A DNA stretch of 64,000 bases from assembly GCA_034190295.1 (NCBI GenBank), contig JAXHSW010000014.1:1-64000 (forward strand). The letters are read 5' to 3'. Each line of letters opens with the position of its first letter. The stretch's first letter is position 1. Source of the stretch: Okeania sp034190295. Lineage in GTDB: Bacteria > Cyanobacteriota > Cyanobacteriia > Cyanobacteriales > Microcoleaceae. The notes below the pieces were generated by a model that saw only the letters and a program-made list of their open reading frames with translations, was not told the origin of the DNA and did no database searches. The translations under genes and the position numbers were made by a program. This document shows, piece by piece, positions 9,021-17,860 of the stretch.

Positions 9021-9206
9021 CTAATTCAACTGTAAACCACTGCCAGTTTCAACGTAAGAATAACCCTTTTTTTCTAACCAATTTTTAATACTAGAAAGTT
9101 GTCTTTGTTCTTGAGCATTACGAATAATAGGAACGGCAACATTACCACATAAGTAGTGAGGACGAATGCCATTCGCCCCTAAATATAGGGTGGCATTCTG
9201 GAGCAA
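9021..9206 (-). CDS. Small hypothetical protein or C-terminal gene fragment
   Basis: A 61-codon frame with a protein-like composition (IKNWLEKKGYSYVETGSG). It begins only with TTG, and an in-frame TAG lies just upstream, so it could be the C-terminal end of a longer gene that has been lost. It has no recognised domain. A truncated restriction-enzyme tail is one possibility given the neighbourhood, but I cannot support it from sequence. It may also be non-coding. Confidence 0.3.
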   Translation of the reverse strand: MLQNATLYLGANGIRPHYLCGNVAVPIIRNAQEQRQLSSIKNWLEKKGYSYVETGSGLQLN

Positions 9207-9278
9207 TATTGCTGCCTATTTTATCTACTAATAATAGCAGAAATAAAAGACAAATATAGCCCCGTAAATTATCATTAA

Positions 9279-9902
9279 TTAATGCTCAAAAATATCTTTA
9301 TACTGCAACAAATCTAATCCCACAAACACGGGTAAACATTCAAAACACTGCTGTGCTAATTCCCACCTTTCCTCACGTTTCAACATTTTAATTAACTTCT
9401 CCCTGACACTCAATAAATACCGCACATCATTAGCAGCATAATTCAATTGTTCCTCTGTTAAATTCTCTGCATTTCCCCAGTCCGAACTTTGGGCAGATTT
9501 ATCTAACTCTACTTTTTCTAACTCCATTACCAAGTCTTTTAAACCATGTTTACCTGTATAAGTTCGTGCTAATTTACTGGCAATTTTGGTACAGAAAATT
9601 GGGGAAACTTTAATGTCTAAATGATGCTGCAACATTGCTACATCAAACCTAGCAAAATGAAATATTTTAACTATTTCTGTTGCCTCCATTAATTGTTTTA
9701 AATTCGGTGCTTCTTGCTGCCCTTTTTCAATCCGAATTGCTGTAACTTTACCTTGAGAATTGCATAACTGGACTAAACATAAGCGATCGCGACCAGGCAA
9801 CAAACCCATCGTTTCTGTATCAACTGCAATACTATCAGTTTGCAAATAATCAGATAATATGGCCTCCGTTAAATCGCGATCGCATACTTGAAAATCACTC
9901 AT
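9279..9902 (-). CDS. rnd: RNase D-like 3'-5' exonuclease
   Basis: A 207-residue protein consisting of the DEDDy exonuclease domain only. Exo I has Asp28 and Glu30 (AVDTETMG), Exo II has Asp87 (FHFARFD) and Exo III has Tyr155-x3-Asp159 (NYAANDV), so all metal-binding residues are present. The HRDC domains of enterobacterial RNase D are missing, which is normal for the short cyanobacterial and alphaproteobacterial forms. It probably trims tRNA or other RNA 3' ends in the cytoplasm. The start ATG at 9902 agrees with the family N-terminus. It is a single gene with repeats on both sides. Confidence 0.92.
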   Translation of the reverse strand: MSDFQVCDRDLTEAILSDYLQTDSIAVDTETMGLLPGRDRLCLVQLCNSQGKVTAIRIEKGQQEAPNLKQLMEATEIVKIFHFARFDVAMLQHHLDIKVSPIFCTKIASKLARTYTGKHGLKDLVMELEKVELDKSAQSSDWGNAENLTEEQLNYAANDVRYLLSVREKLIKMLKREERWELAQQCFECLPVFVGLDLLQYKDIFEH

Positions 9903-10030
9903 TACTCACCTAATAATTACTAATATTTTTTAGACTGAACAATTATATCAAATTTGCCTGCTTTTGCGTCATTCCAGTAGGGTGTGTTAGCAAAGCTTCA
10001 AGAATTAAGAATTTAGAATGCGCGAATTTA

Positions 10031-10098
10031 GAATTACCTCTCCTTGAAAAGAAGAGGTAATATAATTATTAATTATTAATTATTAATTATTAATTGTT
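10031..10098 (+). repeat. Deletion derivative of MITE-like family A
   Basis: GAATTACCTCTCCTTGAAAA is followed directly by iterated TAATTATTAATTATT and ends in TGTTGAA. It has the outer parts of family A (see 10145-10308) without the middle. Just outside it the sequence GTGCGTTA-like 'ACGCACCCTACTGG' and its reverse near 9978 suggest that a second element was interrupted by this one. Confidence 0.6.
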
Positions 10099-10144
10099 GA
10101 ATAACGCACCCTACTGGACTAATTTATGGGCACAGAAGAATATG

Positions 10145-10308
10145 TTCAATAATTGATAATTGATAATGGATAATTGATAATTACCTCTCCCTAAAAACGG
10201 ATAGGATTGAATAAAAGGAAAAATTTTATTTTTTTCCCCTTGAAAGGGGAGGCTTTAAACCAGAATTATTTAATTATTTATTTATTTAATTATTTAATTC
10301 TTCGGTAA
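10145..10308 (+). repeat. MITE-like family A, full-length copy
   Basis: Family A consensus read from about fifteen copies in the window: TTCAATAATTGATAATTG iterations, then TTACCTCTCCCTAAAAACGG ATAGGATTGA, a purine/T tract, a CCCCTTGAAAGGGG hairpin, GGCTTTAAACC, iterated TTATTTAA and a terminal ATTCTTCGGTAA. This copy is ~164 bp and complete. There is no open reading frame, so any movement would need a transposase in trans. Insertion into two coding genes elsewhere (32828 and 44656) shows that the family has been mobile. Confidence 0.8.
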
Positions 10309-10314
10309 ATTAGC

Positions 10315-10773
10315 TTAAAATTTATCTTTCATTACTAAAATTTTCTCTGCTACATTTTTAGCAACAGGCATTACGGATAACCTATTTCCTCTCTTAGTAA
10401 CTAACAGTTCATCTGGGCTAAATTCTTGTTTCAAAATAGCCAAAGATATTAACTGAGGAAACTCTTCTACAAACTCCACAGAAACAGTTTGCCACCGAGG
10501 CTCATTAGGAGTAGATTTTGGGTCATAATATTTGCTTTTTTGGTCGAATTGAGTAGGATCGGCAACGCCGCTTTCTAATATTTTTACTAATCCAATAATG
10601 CCAGGAGGTACAGTATTAGAATGATAGAAAAATGCTAAATCTCCCTGATTCATTTGTCGCAAAAAATTCCGAGCTTGATAGTTTCTCACTCCATCCCAGA
10701 TGCAAGTTTTTTCATATTTCATATCTGAGATACTGTAAGTTTTTGGTTCAGATTTCATTAGCCAATATTTCAT
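10315..10773 (-). CDS. EVE domain-containing protein
   Basis: A 152-residue protein that is entirely an EVE domain of the PUA-like fold. Signatures are MKYWLMKSEP at the start, WDGVRNYQARNFL, GDLAFFYHSN and the C-terminal LLVTKRGNRLSVMPV. EVE domains form an aromatic cage that recognises modified bases and are often linked to modification-dependent defence or RNA modification. This single-domain form resembles human THYN1 and common bacterial homologues. It lies 302 bp from, and divergent to, a Type IIG restriction-modification gene. Reading modified DNA in concert with that enzyme is an attractive inference, not shown by sequence. Confidence 0.92.
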   Translation of the reverse strand: MKYWLMKSEPKTYSISDMKYEKTCIWDGVRNYQARNFLRQMNQGDLAFFYHSNTVPPGIIGLVKILESGVADPTQFDQKSKYYDPKSTPNEPRWQTVSVEFVEEFPQLISLAILKQEFSPDELLVTKRGNRLSVMPVAKNVAEKILVMKDKF

Positions 10774-11075
10774 AATTAGGGATTAGGGATTAGGAAGATG
10801 CTTTTGGCTTGCCCATACTAACTATAGTCTATCTATGTAAAAAGCGCTATAATACTTATTTGAAAAACAGTTTATTATTATTTGAATACTTAAATACAAT
10901 TACTACTATAAAAAGTATTGTAGAGCAAGCTAAAGTAATGGTAAAATCAATTATGAGGCCAAAGCAAGCTAAGTCTAATAATAACAATTGACTGCCATTG
11001 GTGTTGCATTATAACAAACTTAATGAAGCTGTGAATTTCGACGATTTCTTTAGATTATAAGTTTACATTCAAAAA
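10774..11075. other. Intergenic, divergent promoters expected
   Basis: This 302-bp AT-rich spacer sits between the divergent EVE and Type IIG genes, so both promoters should be here. A GCTATAATAC -10-like motif lies at about 10847. A 60-codon frame at 10809-10991 ends in a lysine/asparagine-rich tail and has no recognisable similarity; I do not count it as a gene. Confidence 0.4.
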
Positions 11076-14000
11076 ATGAACTCAATTTCACCTAGAAAAG
11101 CATTAAATAAAGCATATTTAAAGGTAAAACCTAGTAGGAAAGATATTGAAAAATTCCAAGACAATTTGCAGTCGCTTTTAGAGCAAATCAACGAAGCAGA
11201 GTCAGAAGAATTTCATAAAAATCTAATTTCTCAATTTTTACAAGACACTTACTATAAACCTAACCATTTCATCAATACAAAAAGGCGAAATGACCTAGTA
11301 ATTCACAATAGCAAAGACCAGAAAAGTCAGGTAGGTATAATACTAGAAATCAAGAAACCAAGAAATACTAATGAAATGCTCAATCTCGATAATCTGAACA
11401 CTAAAGCATTTCAAGAGTTAGTATTGTACTTTTTGCGGGAACGTTTACAAGAAAATAACCTAGAAATCAAATATCTAGTAGCCACTAATGTTTATCAATG
11501 GTTTATTTTTGACGCTCAGGAATTTGAGAAATACTTTGCTCAAGACAAAAATTTAGTCAAACAATTCCATGACTTTGAGGCGGGAAGATTAACAGATAAA
11601 AAAACTGAATTTTTCTACAGAGAAATTGCTCGACCAGCTATTGAAAATATTCAGAGTGAAATTACGTTTACTCACTTCGACATTAGAGAATATCAAACCT
11701 ATTTACAAAGTACAGAAATTCCAGATAATAAACAATTAATAGTTTTATATAAACTACTTTCTCCGGAGCATCTATTAAAATTACCTTTTGTTAATGATAG
11801 TAATAGTCTTGACAAAAAATTTTACAGCGAACTACTTCATATTATTGGTCTCACTGAAATTAAAAAAGCTAATAAAAAACTTATTCAGCGTCAAACGGAA
11901 AGTAAACGAAACCGAGGTTCACTTATAGAAAAAGCAATTTTTCAGCTTGATAGTTTAGATAAAATTTCTAGACTAGAAAAACCAGAGCAATATGGGGAAA
12001 ATTATCAAGAGCAACTTTTTAATATAAGTTTAGAGTTAGGGATAACTTGGATTAACAGAATTCTCTTTATCAAACTACTGGAAGCTCAATTAATGAATTA
12101 TCATAAAGGCGATCGCTGCTTTGCGTTTTTGAATTTGGAAAAAGTACCAAGTTATCAGGAATTAAATAATCTTTTCTTTAATGTGTTGGCTCGAAAATAT
12201 AGCGATCGCCAGGGCAAGGAAAAAGAAATTTTTGCTAAGGTTCCTTATCTGAACAGCTCTCTATTTGAACCAACGGAAATGGAACAGCAAACCATATTTA
12301 TTAGTAATTTGACAGAGGAAAAACTGCCTATTTTTTCTGAAACGGTTCTCAAAGATAGTCAAGGTAAAAAATGTCAAGGTGAATTAAATTCACTACAATA
12401 TTTATTTCAATTTCTCAACGCTTACGATTTTAGCAGTGAAGGTTCGGAAGCAATTCAAGAAGATAATAAAACTCTAATTAATGCTTCTGTCTTGGGGTTA
12501 ATTTTTGAGAAAATTAATGGTTATAAGGACGGCTCATATTTTACTCCTGGTTTTATTACTATGTATATGTGTCGTGAAACAATTAGTAGAGCAGTGGTAC
12601 ATAAATTTAACGATTTGAAAAGTTGGAATTGTCAAAATATTGAACAACTTTATGACAAAATTACAGACAAGAAGGAGGCTAATCAAATTATTAATAGCTT
12701 AAAAATTTGCGACCCGGCAGTAGGTTCGGGACATTTTTTAGTTTCCGCCCTCAATGAAATTATTGCCATCAAAAGCGAATTAAAAATTTTATTAGACCGA
12801 CAAGGAAAAACATTAAGGGATTATCAAGTAGATGTAGTTAATGATGAGTTGATGATTACTGATGATGATGGAGATTTTTTTGAGTATGATCCGAATAATC
12901 TAGAGCGTCAACGAGTACAAGAAACCTTATTTCACGAAAAACAGAGAATCATTGAAAATTGTTTATTTGGAGTAGATGTTAATCCTAATTCTGTAAAAAT
13001 TTGTCAGTTACGGTTATGGATAGAGCTTTTGAAAAATGCTTATTATCAACCAGAAACTAATTATACTGAGTTGGAAACTTTGCCGAATATTGATATTAAT
13101 ATCAAGTGCGGTAATTCTTTGATTAGTCGTTATGATTTAGATTCCGATTTACGACAAGCTTTAAAGAAAAATAAATGGAGTATTGAAAGTTATCGGAATG
13201 CTGTACAAATTTATCGCCGTACTGAAAGTAAACAGCAAAAGCGAGAAATGGAAAGGTTGATTCAGGATATTAAAGGTAATTTTAGAACAACACTTCAAGG
13301 AACAGACCCGAAGAAAAAAAAGTTAAGAAATTTAGAGTATGAAGTTGACGATTTAGTGAATCAAAATCAATTGTCATTATTTGAGGAAACAAAAGCTGAA
13401 CAAAAAGCTAGAGAGAAAAAAATTGATAAGTTGAATAATCAGATTGATAAATTAAGAGTTGAAATTGAAGAAATAGAAAGTGGTAAGGTTTATGAGAATG
13501 CTTTGGAATGGCGATTTGAGTTTCCCGAAGTATTGAATGATAATGGCGATTTTGTAGGGTTTGATGTGGTTATTGGTAATCCGCCTTGGGGAGCAAAAAT
13601 AGAACAAATACAACTACAACATATCAAAACTATAAATTCTGATATTATTGTGAGAACTATAGATTCTTTTATGTTTTTCATTAACTTAACTTTTTCCCTG
13701 AAATCAAAGTTGGGGATTGTTTGTCAAATCATTCCCGATGTAATTTTATATCAAGTTGACAATAAAAAATTACGCACAAAAATTTTCCAAAAATCCCAAT
13801 TAGAGATAGCTATAAATTTAGGAGATGGCATATTTGAAGATGTTTCAAGACCTTCTTGCATTATACTTATGACATCTAATATAAGTAATATGTCTCTAGT
13901 TGGTGAATACTCTATCAGCAGTCATAAAAAGTTGTCTAATCATTTATTAAGTGCGCTCAATACATCGTCTTTTCTGGCAATGCCTAATCAAATTATTGCC

Positions 14001-14810
14001 ACAAAAAATATTGATGGGTATTACATTCTGAATAGATACAAAAAAACAAAGCTACAGGAATTGATAGATAAAGATGGTATTCAAAGAGGAGTTACTCCTT
14101 CTTTGCAAAAAGCTTTTATCATCGATGAAGAAAGTATTAATAAATTTTCACTAGAAAAAGACTTAATTTTTCCTACTGTTACAGGTGGTAAGGATGTCAG
14201 GAAATATATAGTTCAAGATATTAGTAAAAAAATTATCTACACCCGAACAATAGACTCTCCTGAATCTATCCCTAAAATCATCAGCTATCTCAAAACTTTT
14301 AGAAGTCAAATAACTTCTAAAGAAGTCAAAGAAGGTAAACACCCTTTTTGGTCTTTGCACCGACCCAGAAACAAAGAATTATTTGTTAAAACAGAAAAAA
14401 TTATTGGTGTAATTACTGGAGATAGAATAATTGTTGCATTAGATATCGAGCAAATATTTCCCACAGATGGATTATATGTTATGGCAACTAATGGAAGCTG
14501 TTCAAATAAATTTATTGTTGGAGTTTTGAACTCAAAATTGTTGACATATTTTTACAGATTATTATCAATGGAGACTAATAGAACATTAGCTCAAATCAAG
14601 CCAACAATTTTAAAAGATTTGCCAATAGAATTTGACGATCGACAAATAGTCAGACAAATTGAGTCTATAGTTGACCAAATTATTACTACCAAAAAATCCA
14701 ACAATAATGCTGATACAACAGTATTAGAAATAGAAATAGACCAATTGGTTTATCAACTCTATAAATTAACAGAAGAAGAAATTAAAATTGTGGAATCAAA
14801 AACAACCTAG
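11076..14810 (+). CDS. Type IIG restriction-modification enzyme (Eco57I-like)
   Basis: A 1244-residue single-chain restriction-modification enzyme. The N-terminal nuclease shows Asp73 and Glu91-Ile-Lys93 (PD-(D/E)xK). The central N6-adenine methyltransferase has the AdoMet motif CDPAVGSGHFL near residue 545 and the catalytic NPPW at about 835-838 (VVIGNPPWGAK). A coiled-coil spacer (residues ~690-800) interrupts the methylase region, as in other Eco57I-type enzymes. The C-terminal ~350 residues (RGVTPSLQKAF, DLPIEFDDRQ) fit a TaqI-like target-recognition domain. It should methylate and cut a short asymmetric site. No separate specificity subunit is present. The frame is intact, so the enzyme may be active. 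Confidence 0.92.
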   Translation: MNSISPRKALNKAYLKVKPSRKDIEKFQDNLQSLLEQINEAESEEFHKNLISQFLQDTYYKPNHFINTKRRNDLVIHNSKDQKSQVGIILEIKKPRNTNEMLNLDNLNTKAFQELVLYFLRERLQENNLEIKYLVATNVYQWFIFDAQEFEKYFAQDKNLVKQFHDFEAGRLTDKKTEFFYREIARPAIENIQSEITFTHFDIREYQTYLQSTEIPDNKQLIVLYKLLSPEHLLKLPFVNDSNSLDKKFYSELLHIIGLTEIKKANKKLIQRQTESKRNRGSLIEKAIFQLDSLDKISRLEKPEQYGENYQEQLFNISLELGITWINRILFIKLLEAQLMNYHKGDRCFAFLNLEKVPSYQELNNLFFNVLARKYSDRQGKEKEIFAKVPYLNSSLFEPTEMEQQTIFISNLTEEKLPIFSETVLKDSQGKKCQGELNSLQYLFQFLNAYDFSSEGSEAIQEDNKTLINASVLGLIFEKINGYKDGSYFTPGFITMYMCRETISRAVVHKFNDLKSWNCQNIEQLYDKITDKKEANQIINSLKICDPAVGSGHFLVSALNEIIAIKSELKILLDRQGKTLRDYQVDVVNDELMITDDDGDFFEYDPNNLERQRVQETLFHEKQRIIENCLFGVDVNPNSVKICQLRLWIELLKNAYYQPETNYTELETLPNIDINIKCGNSLISRYDLDSDLRQALKKNKWSIESYRNAVQIYRRTESKQQKREMERLIQDIKGNFRTTLQGTDPKKKKLRNLEYEVDDLVNQNQLSLFEETKAEQKAREKKIDKLNNQIDKLRVEIEEIESGKVYENALEWRFEFPEVLNDNGDFVGFDVVIGNPPWGAKIEQIQLQHIKTINSDIIVRTIDSFMFFINLTFSLKSKLGIVCQIIPDVILYQVDNKKLRTKIFQKSQLEIAINLGDGIFEDVSRPSCIILMTSNISNMSLVGEYSISSHKKLSNHLLSALNTSSFLAMPNQIIATKNIDGYYILNRYKKTKLQELIDKDGIQRGVTPSLQKAFIIDEESINKFSLEKDLIFPTVTGGKDVRKYIVQDISKKIIYTRTIDSPESIPKIISYLKTFRSQITSKEVKEGKHPFWSLHRPRNKELFVKTEKIIGVITGDRIIVALDIEQIFPTDGLYVMATNGSCSNKFIVGVLNSKLLTYFYRLLSMETNRTLAQIKPTILKDLPIEFDDRQIVRQIESIVDQIITTKKSNNNADTTVLEIEIDQLVYQLYKLTEEEIKIVESKTT

Positions 14811-15409
14811 CTCAAAATATTTACCTAAAAATATTAGACATCTCAAGAAAAGAGGGAGTAGGCAGTAGGGAGTAGGGAGTAGGGGGAAATAATGTAAGCA
14901 TTTCCTCCGGAATGCTGCGCAAACAACCGTCAGTAATCAGCTATCAGCTATTACTTTTAGTTTACTATCAAATCTTTATTAATTGTCTTACTAGAAAAGT
15001 AGGCTCCCTTGACCTTAAAGTCTATTTTAATTTAAACACTGTCCCATAAGAGAAAGTCTTGTTGCGCTCTAGCTGACTGCTAATAACTGTTAGCTCCGCA
15101 TTCGGACCGAAATGCTTACGAAATAATTGATTTTATTTTTGATCATTTCCCTTATGGGTTTAATACCCCACCGTCACCCGCGGTGCTCAAAATTGTTTGG
15201 GGGAGCGAATCCATAAGCAATTTTCTCTCCTGACTCCTGAGGACTGAGGACTGACTCCTTCTTCAATATTGGAAATGTCTATTAGATAGCGATCGCCAGT
15301 TTTGGCTATAATATAAAGATACACTTTTTCAACTTGCTTAAAGTCTAGTCAAAAAAGAGCGATCGCCAACCTTACCAACAATATAAAATATACCTTTTCC
15401 GACAAACCA
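14811..15409. repeat. Intergenic mosaic of dispersed repeats
   Basis: This 599-bp gap contains several dispersed units. GTAAGCATTTCCTCCGGAAT with GCTGCGCAAAC and AATCAGCTATCAGCTATTA (about 14894-14960, family B) recurs at 44275 inside a pseudogene. TGGGTTTAATACCCCACCGT at 15153-15172 followed by GGTGCTCAAAATTGTTTGGG recurs at 28345, at 49215, and reversed near 31020-31140. GACTGAGGACTGA heptamers lie at 15238-15258. HIP1 sites occur at 15288 and 15360. No gene is supported. Confidence 0.6.
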
Positions 15410-16051
15410 ATGAACAAAACCCAAACCCAACTACCCACAGACACCTGGATAACAGCAACTTGGTCAGAATACATCCAAACTGTTGAAGACCCAAGTTATG
15501 AAAAAGCCAAAGTTTACTACCACAAAGGAAAATTTAGAATAGAAATGTCACCATTAGGAAATGACCACGCTAAAGACCATGCAGTTATTATGGCTGCAGT
15601 TGCTTTCTTTGCTACGACTAAAAATATTGCCCTGAGTAGTAGAGATAACTGTACCTATTGCAAAACTGGATTTCGAGCAGCTCAACCTGATGCTTCCTAT
15701 TACATTGGGGAAAATGCTGATGTCATTCCTTGGGGAACTTCTATTATTGACCTGGATATTTATCCCCCACCCACTCTGGTTATTGAAGTCGCTAATACTT
15801 CTCTTTCTGATGATATAGGGAACAAACGTTTGCTTTATGAAGCACTTAATGTTGCTGAATATTGGATAGTTGATGTGCAGAATGTAGAAATTATTGCTTT
15901 TGCTATTGCTAACAATGGTAGTAGAAAAATCGATCGGTCTCAAGTTTTGCCTGGTTTAGCTATTTCTTTATTAAATGAGGCACTTCAGCGCACTCGCAGA
16001 ACAAATGAAACTCAAGTTTATGCTTGGTTATTAAATCAGTTTCAATCTTAG
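15410..16051 (+). CDS. Uma2 family endonuclease (DUF820)
   Basis: A 213-residue protein of the Uma2 family, very abundant in filamentous cyanobacteria. It shows the PD-(D/E)xK-like core: QPDASYYIG, PPTLVIEVANTSLSDD, KRLLYEALNVAEYWIVDV. The N-terminal extension (TWITATWSEYIQTVED) and the C-terminal LLNEALQR segment are typical. Members are predicted nucleases, possibly linked to mobile DNA; a cellular role has not been established. It is a single gene bordered by repeats on both sides. Family assignment is secure, function tentative. Confidence 0.9.
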   Translation: MNKTQTQLPTDTWITATWSEYIQTVEDPSYEKAKVYYHKGKFRIEMSPLGNDHAKDHAVIMAAVAFFATTKNIALSSRDNCTYCKTGFRAAQPDASYYIGENADVIPWGTSIIDLDIYPPPTLVIEVANTSLSDDIGNKRLLYEALNVAEYWIVDVQNVEIIAFAIANNGSRKIDRSQVLPGLAISLLNEALQRTRRTNETQVYAWLLNQFQS

Positions 16052-16057
16052 AAGGGA

Positions 16058-16085
16058 GTAGAGACGTTGCATGCAATGTCTCTAC
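16058..16085. repeat. Palindrome after the Uma2 gene
   Basis: GTAGAGACGTTGCATGCAAT followed by GTCTCTAC forms a near-perfect 28-bp inverted repeat centred on TGCATGCA. A related palindrome lies at about 8850. It lies 7 bp after the stop codon and could act as a hairpin terminator, though no T-run follows. Confidence 0.6.
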
Positions 16086-16090
16086 AAAGT

Positions 16091-16185
16091 TACAGCGGAT
16101 TCCACTTTTGTGAGGTACACCCACGGGAGCAAGAACCTCGCACTGAGAACATTTAATTATTAATATCTGTACAAGGCTTTGTTGG
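16091..16185. repeat. MITE copy (TACAGCGGATTCCA family), left flank of the 93-bp array
   Basis: TACAGCGGATTCCACTTTTG and GAGGTACACCC match the reverse complement of the complete 109-bp element at 32250-32358, including the internal TTTAATTATTAATATCTGTAC. The right terminus here is degenerate. A second copy at 17573-17665 is nearly identical and in the same orientation, so the tandem array between them is bracketed by direct repeats. Confidence 0.65.
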
Positions 16186-17001
16186 ATGAAAGTAGGGTTC
16201 TTAACATCCATTCGGCAGCTTAATCGCCCAGGGAACACAATTATTACTATTTATCTATTGGACAATAGTTATTGCTCTACTGAAGAACGCTATTCGGCAG
16301 CTTTGCGGCAGCTTAATCGCCCAGGGAACGCAATTATTACTATTTATCTATTGGACAATAGTTATTGCTCTACTGAAGAACGCCATTCGGAAGCTTTGCG
16401 GCAGTTATATCGCCCAGGGAACGCAATTATTACTATTTATCTATTGGACAATAGTTATTGCTCTACTGAAGAACGCCATTCGGAAGCTTTGCGGCAGTTA
16501 TATTGCCCAGGGAACGCAATTATTACTATTTATCTATTGGACAATAGTTATTGCTCTGCTGATGAGCGCCATTCGGCAGCTTTGCGGCAGTTATATTGCC
16601 CAGGGAACGCAATTATTACTATTTATCTATTGGACAATAGTTATTGCTCTACTGAAGAACGCCATTCGGAAGCTTTGCGGCAGTTATATTGCCCAGGGAA
16701 CGCAATTATTACTATTTATCTATTGGACAATAGTTATTGCTCTACTGAAGAACGCCATTCGGAAGCTTTGCGACAGGTATATCGCCCTGCGATCGCAATT
16801 ATTACTATTTATCTATTGGACAATAGTTATTGCTCTGCTGATTCGCGCCATTCGGCAGCTTTGCGACAGTTATATCGCTGTGCGATCGCAATTATTACTA
16901 TTTATCTATTGGACAATAGTTATTGCTCTGCTGATTCGCGCCATTCGGCAGCTTTGCGACAGTTATATCGCTGTGCGATCGCAATTATTACTATTTATCT
17001 A

Positions 17002-17101
17002 NNNNNNNNNNNNNNNNNNNNNNNNNNNNNNNNNNNNNNNNNNNNNNNNNNNNNNNNNNNNNNNNNNNNNNNNNNNNNNNNNNNNNNNNNNNNNNNNNNN
17101 N
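17002..17101. other. Assembly gap (100 N) within the 93-bp array
   Basis: The flanks (…TTTATCTA and TTGGACAATAG…) join perfectly in repeat phase. The gap therefore marks an unresolved copy number rather than a known missing sequence. Confidence 0.95.
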
Positions 17102-17293
17102 TTGGACAATAGTTATTGCTCTGCTGATTCGCGCCATTCGGCAGCTTTGCGGCAGCTTAATCGCTCTGGGACCGCAATTATTACTATTTATCTATTGGAC
17201 AATAGTTATTGCTCTGCTGATTCGCGCCATTCGGCAGCTTTGCGGCAGCTTAATCGCTCTGGGACCGCAATTATTACTATTTATCTATTGGAC

Positions 17294-17393
17294 NNNNNNN
17301 NNNNNNNNNNNNNNNNNNNNNNNNNNNNNNNNNNNNNNNNNNNNNNNNNNNNNNNNNNNNNNNNNNNNNNNNNNNNNNNNNNNNNNNNNNNNN
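17294..17393. other. Assembly gap (100 N) at the end of the 93-bp array
   Basis: The left flank ends TTGGAC and the right flank starts AATAGTT, again continuous in repeat phase, then leaves the array (ACAGCAGTTTCC). Copy number is not resolved. Confidence 0.95.
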
Positions 17394-17520
17394 AATAGTT
17401 ACAGCAGTTTCCGCACGTTATTGTTGTACATATGCGGAGCAAGTGTGGCAGCTATATACTTTCATGCAACAAAGCCTCTGTACAACATCAACTTAGAATC
17501 TCTTGTATCATTTAATGACT

Positions 17521-17860
17521 TAATCGCTGATAGCTGATAGCTGACGGCTGAATGCTTATATAATATCTTTGTTACAGCGGATTCCACTTTGGTGAGGTAC
17601 ACCCACGGGAGCAAGATGCTCGCACTGAGAACATTTAATTATTAATATCTGTACAACATCAACTTAGAATCTCTTGTATCATTTAATGACTTAATATAGC
17701 AATCTTATTTGAGTTATGAAATACTGTAGATTTTAGGGAACAGGGAACAGGGGATAAAGAACATTAAAGCAATAAAATTATCACAAATTATTTAGGATTA
17801 CTATAGCTGATAGCTGATAGCTGATAGCTGACTGCTGAATGCTTATATAATATCTTTCCT
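17521..17860. repeat. Family B heptamer repeats and second MITE copy
   Basis: TGATAGCTGATAGCTGACGG plus CTGAATGCTTATATAATATC at 17527-17570 is repeated at 17805-17854, where it runs into the 3' end of the ABC transporter gene. Between them, 17573-17665 is the second copy of the TACAGCGGATTCCA MITE. 17650-17694 duplicates 17476-17520 (CTGTACAACATCAACTTAGA). The tract is entirely repeat-derived, with no coding potential. Confidence 0.65.

Larger units (their letters stand above)
16208..17400 (+). repeat. Array of 93-bp tandem repeats, at least 11 units
   Basis: The motif TTGGACAATAGTTATTGCTC occurs at 16258, 16351, 16444, 16537, 16630, 16723, 16816, 16909, 17102 and 17195, with a partial at 17288: exact 93-bp spacing once gap Ns are discounted. 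Units differ by a few substitutions, mainly in the segment before GCAATTATTACT, where some carry GCGATCGC and others AGGGAACGC. Because 93 is divisible by three, two plus-strand frames stay open through the array (31-residue periodic translations), which does not show that it is coding. Two 100-N gaps interrupt it, so the true copy number is unknown. Confidence 0.85.

Noticed and set aside
16186..17112. A 308-codon frame and an overlapping 278-codon frame across the 93-bp repeats
   Set aside because: Both frames stay open because the repeat length is divisible by three. There is no recognisable domain, and two overlapping open frames cannot both be explained by coding selection.
16208..17400. 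CRISPR array
   Set aside because: Units are contiguous 93-mers without distinct repeat and unique spacer parts, and there are no cas genes in the window.
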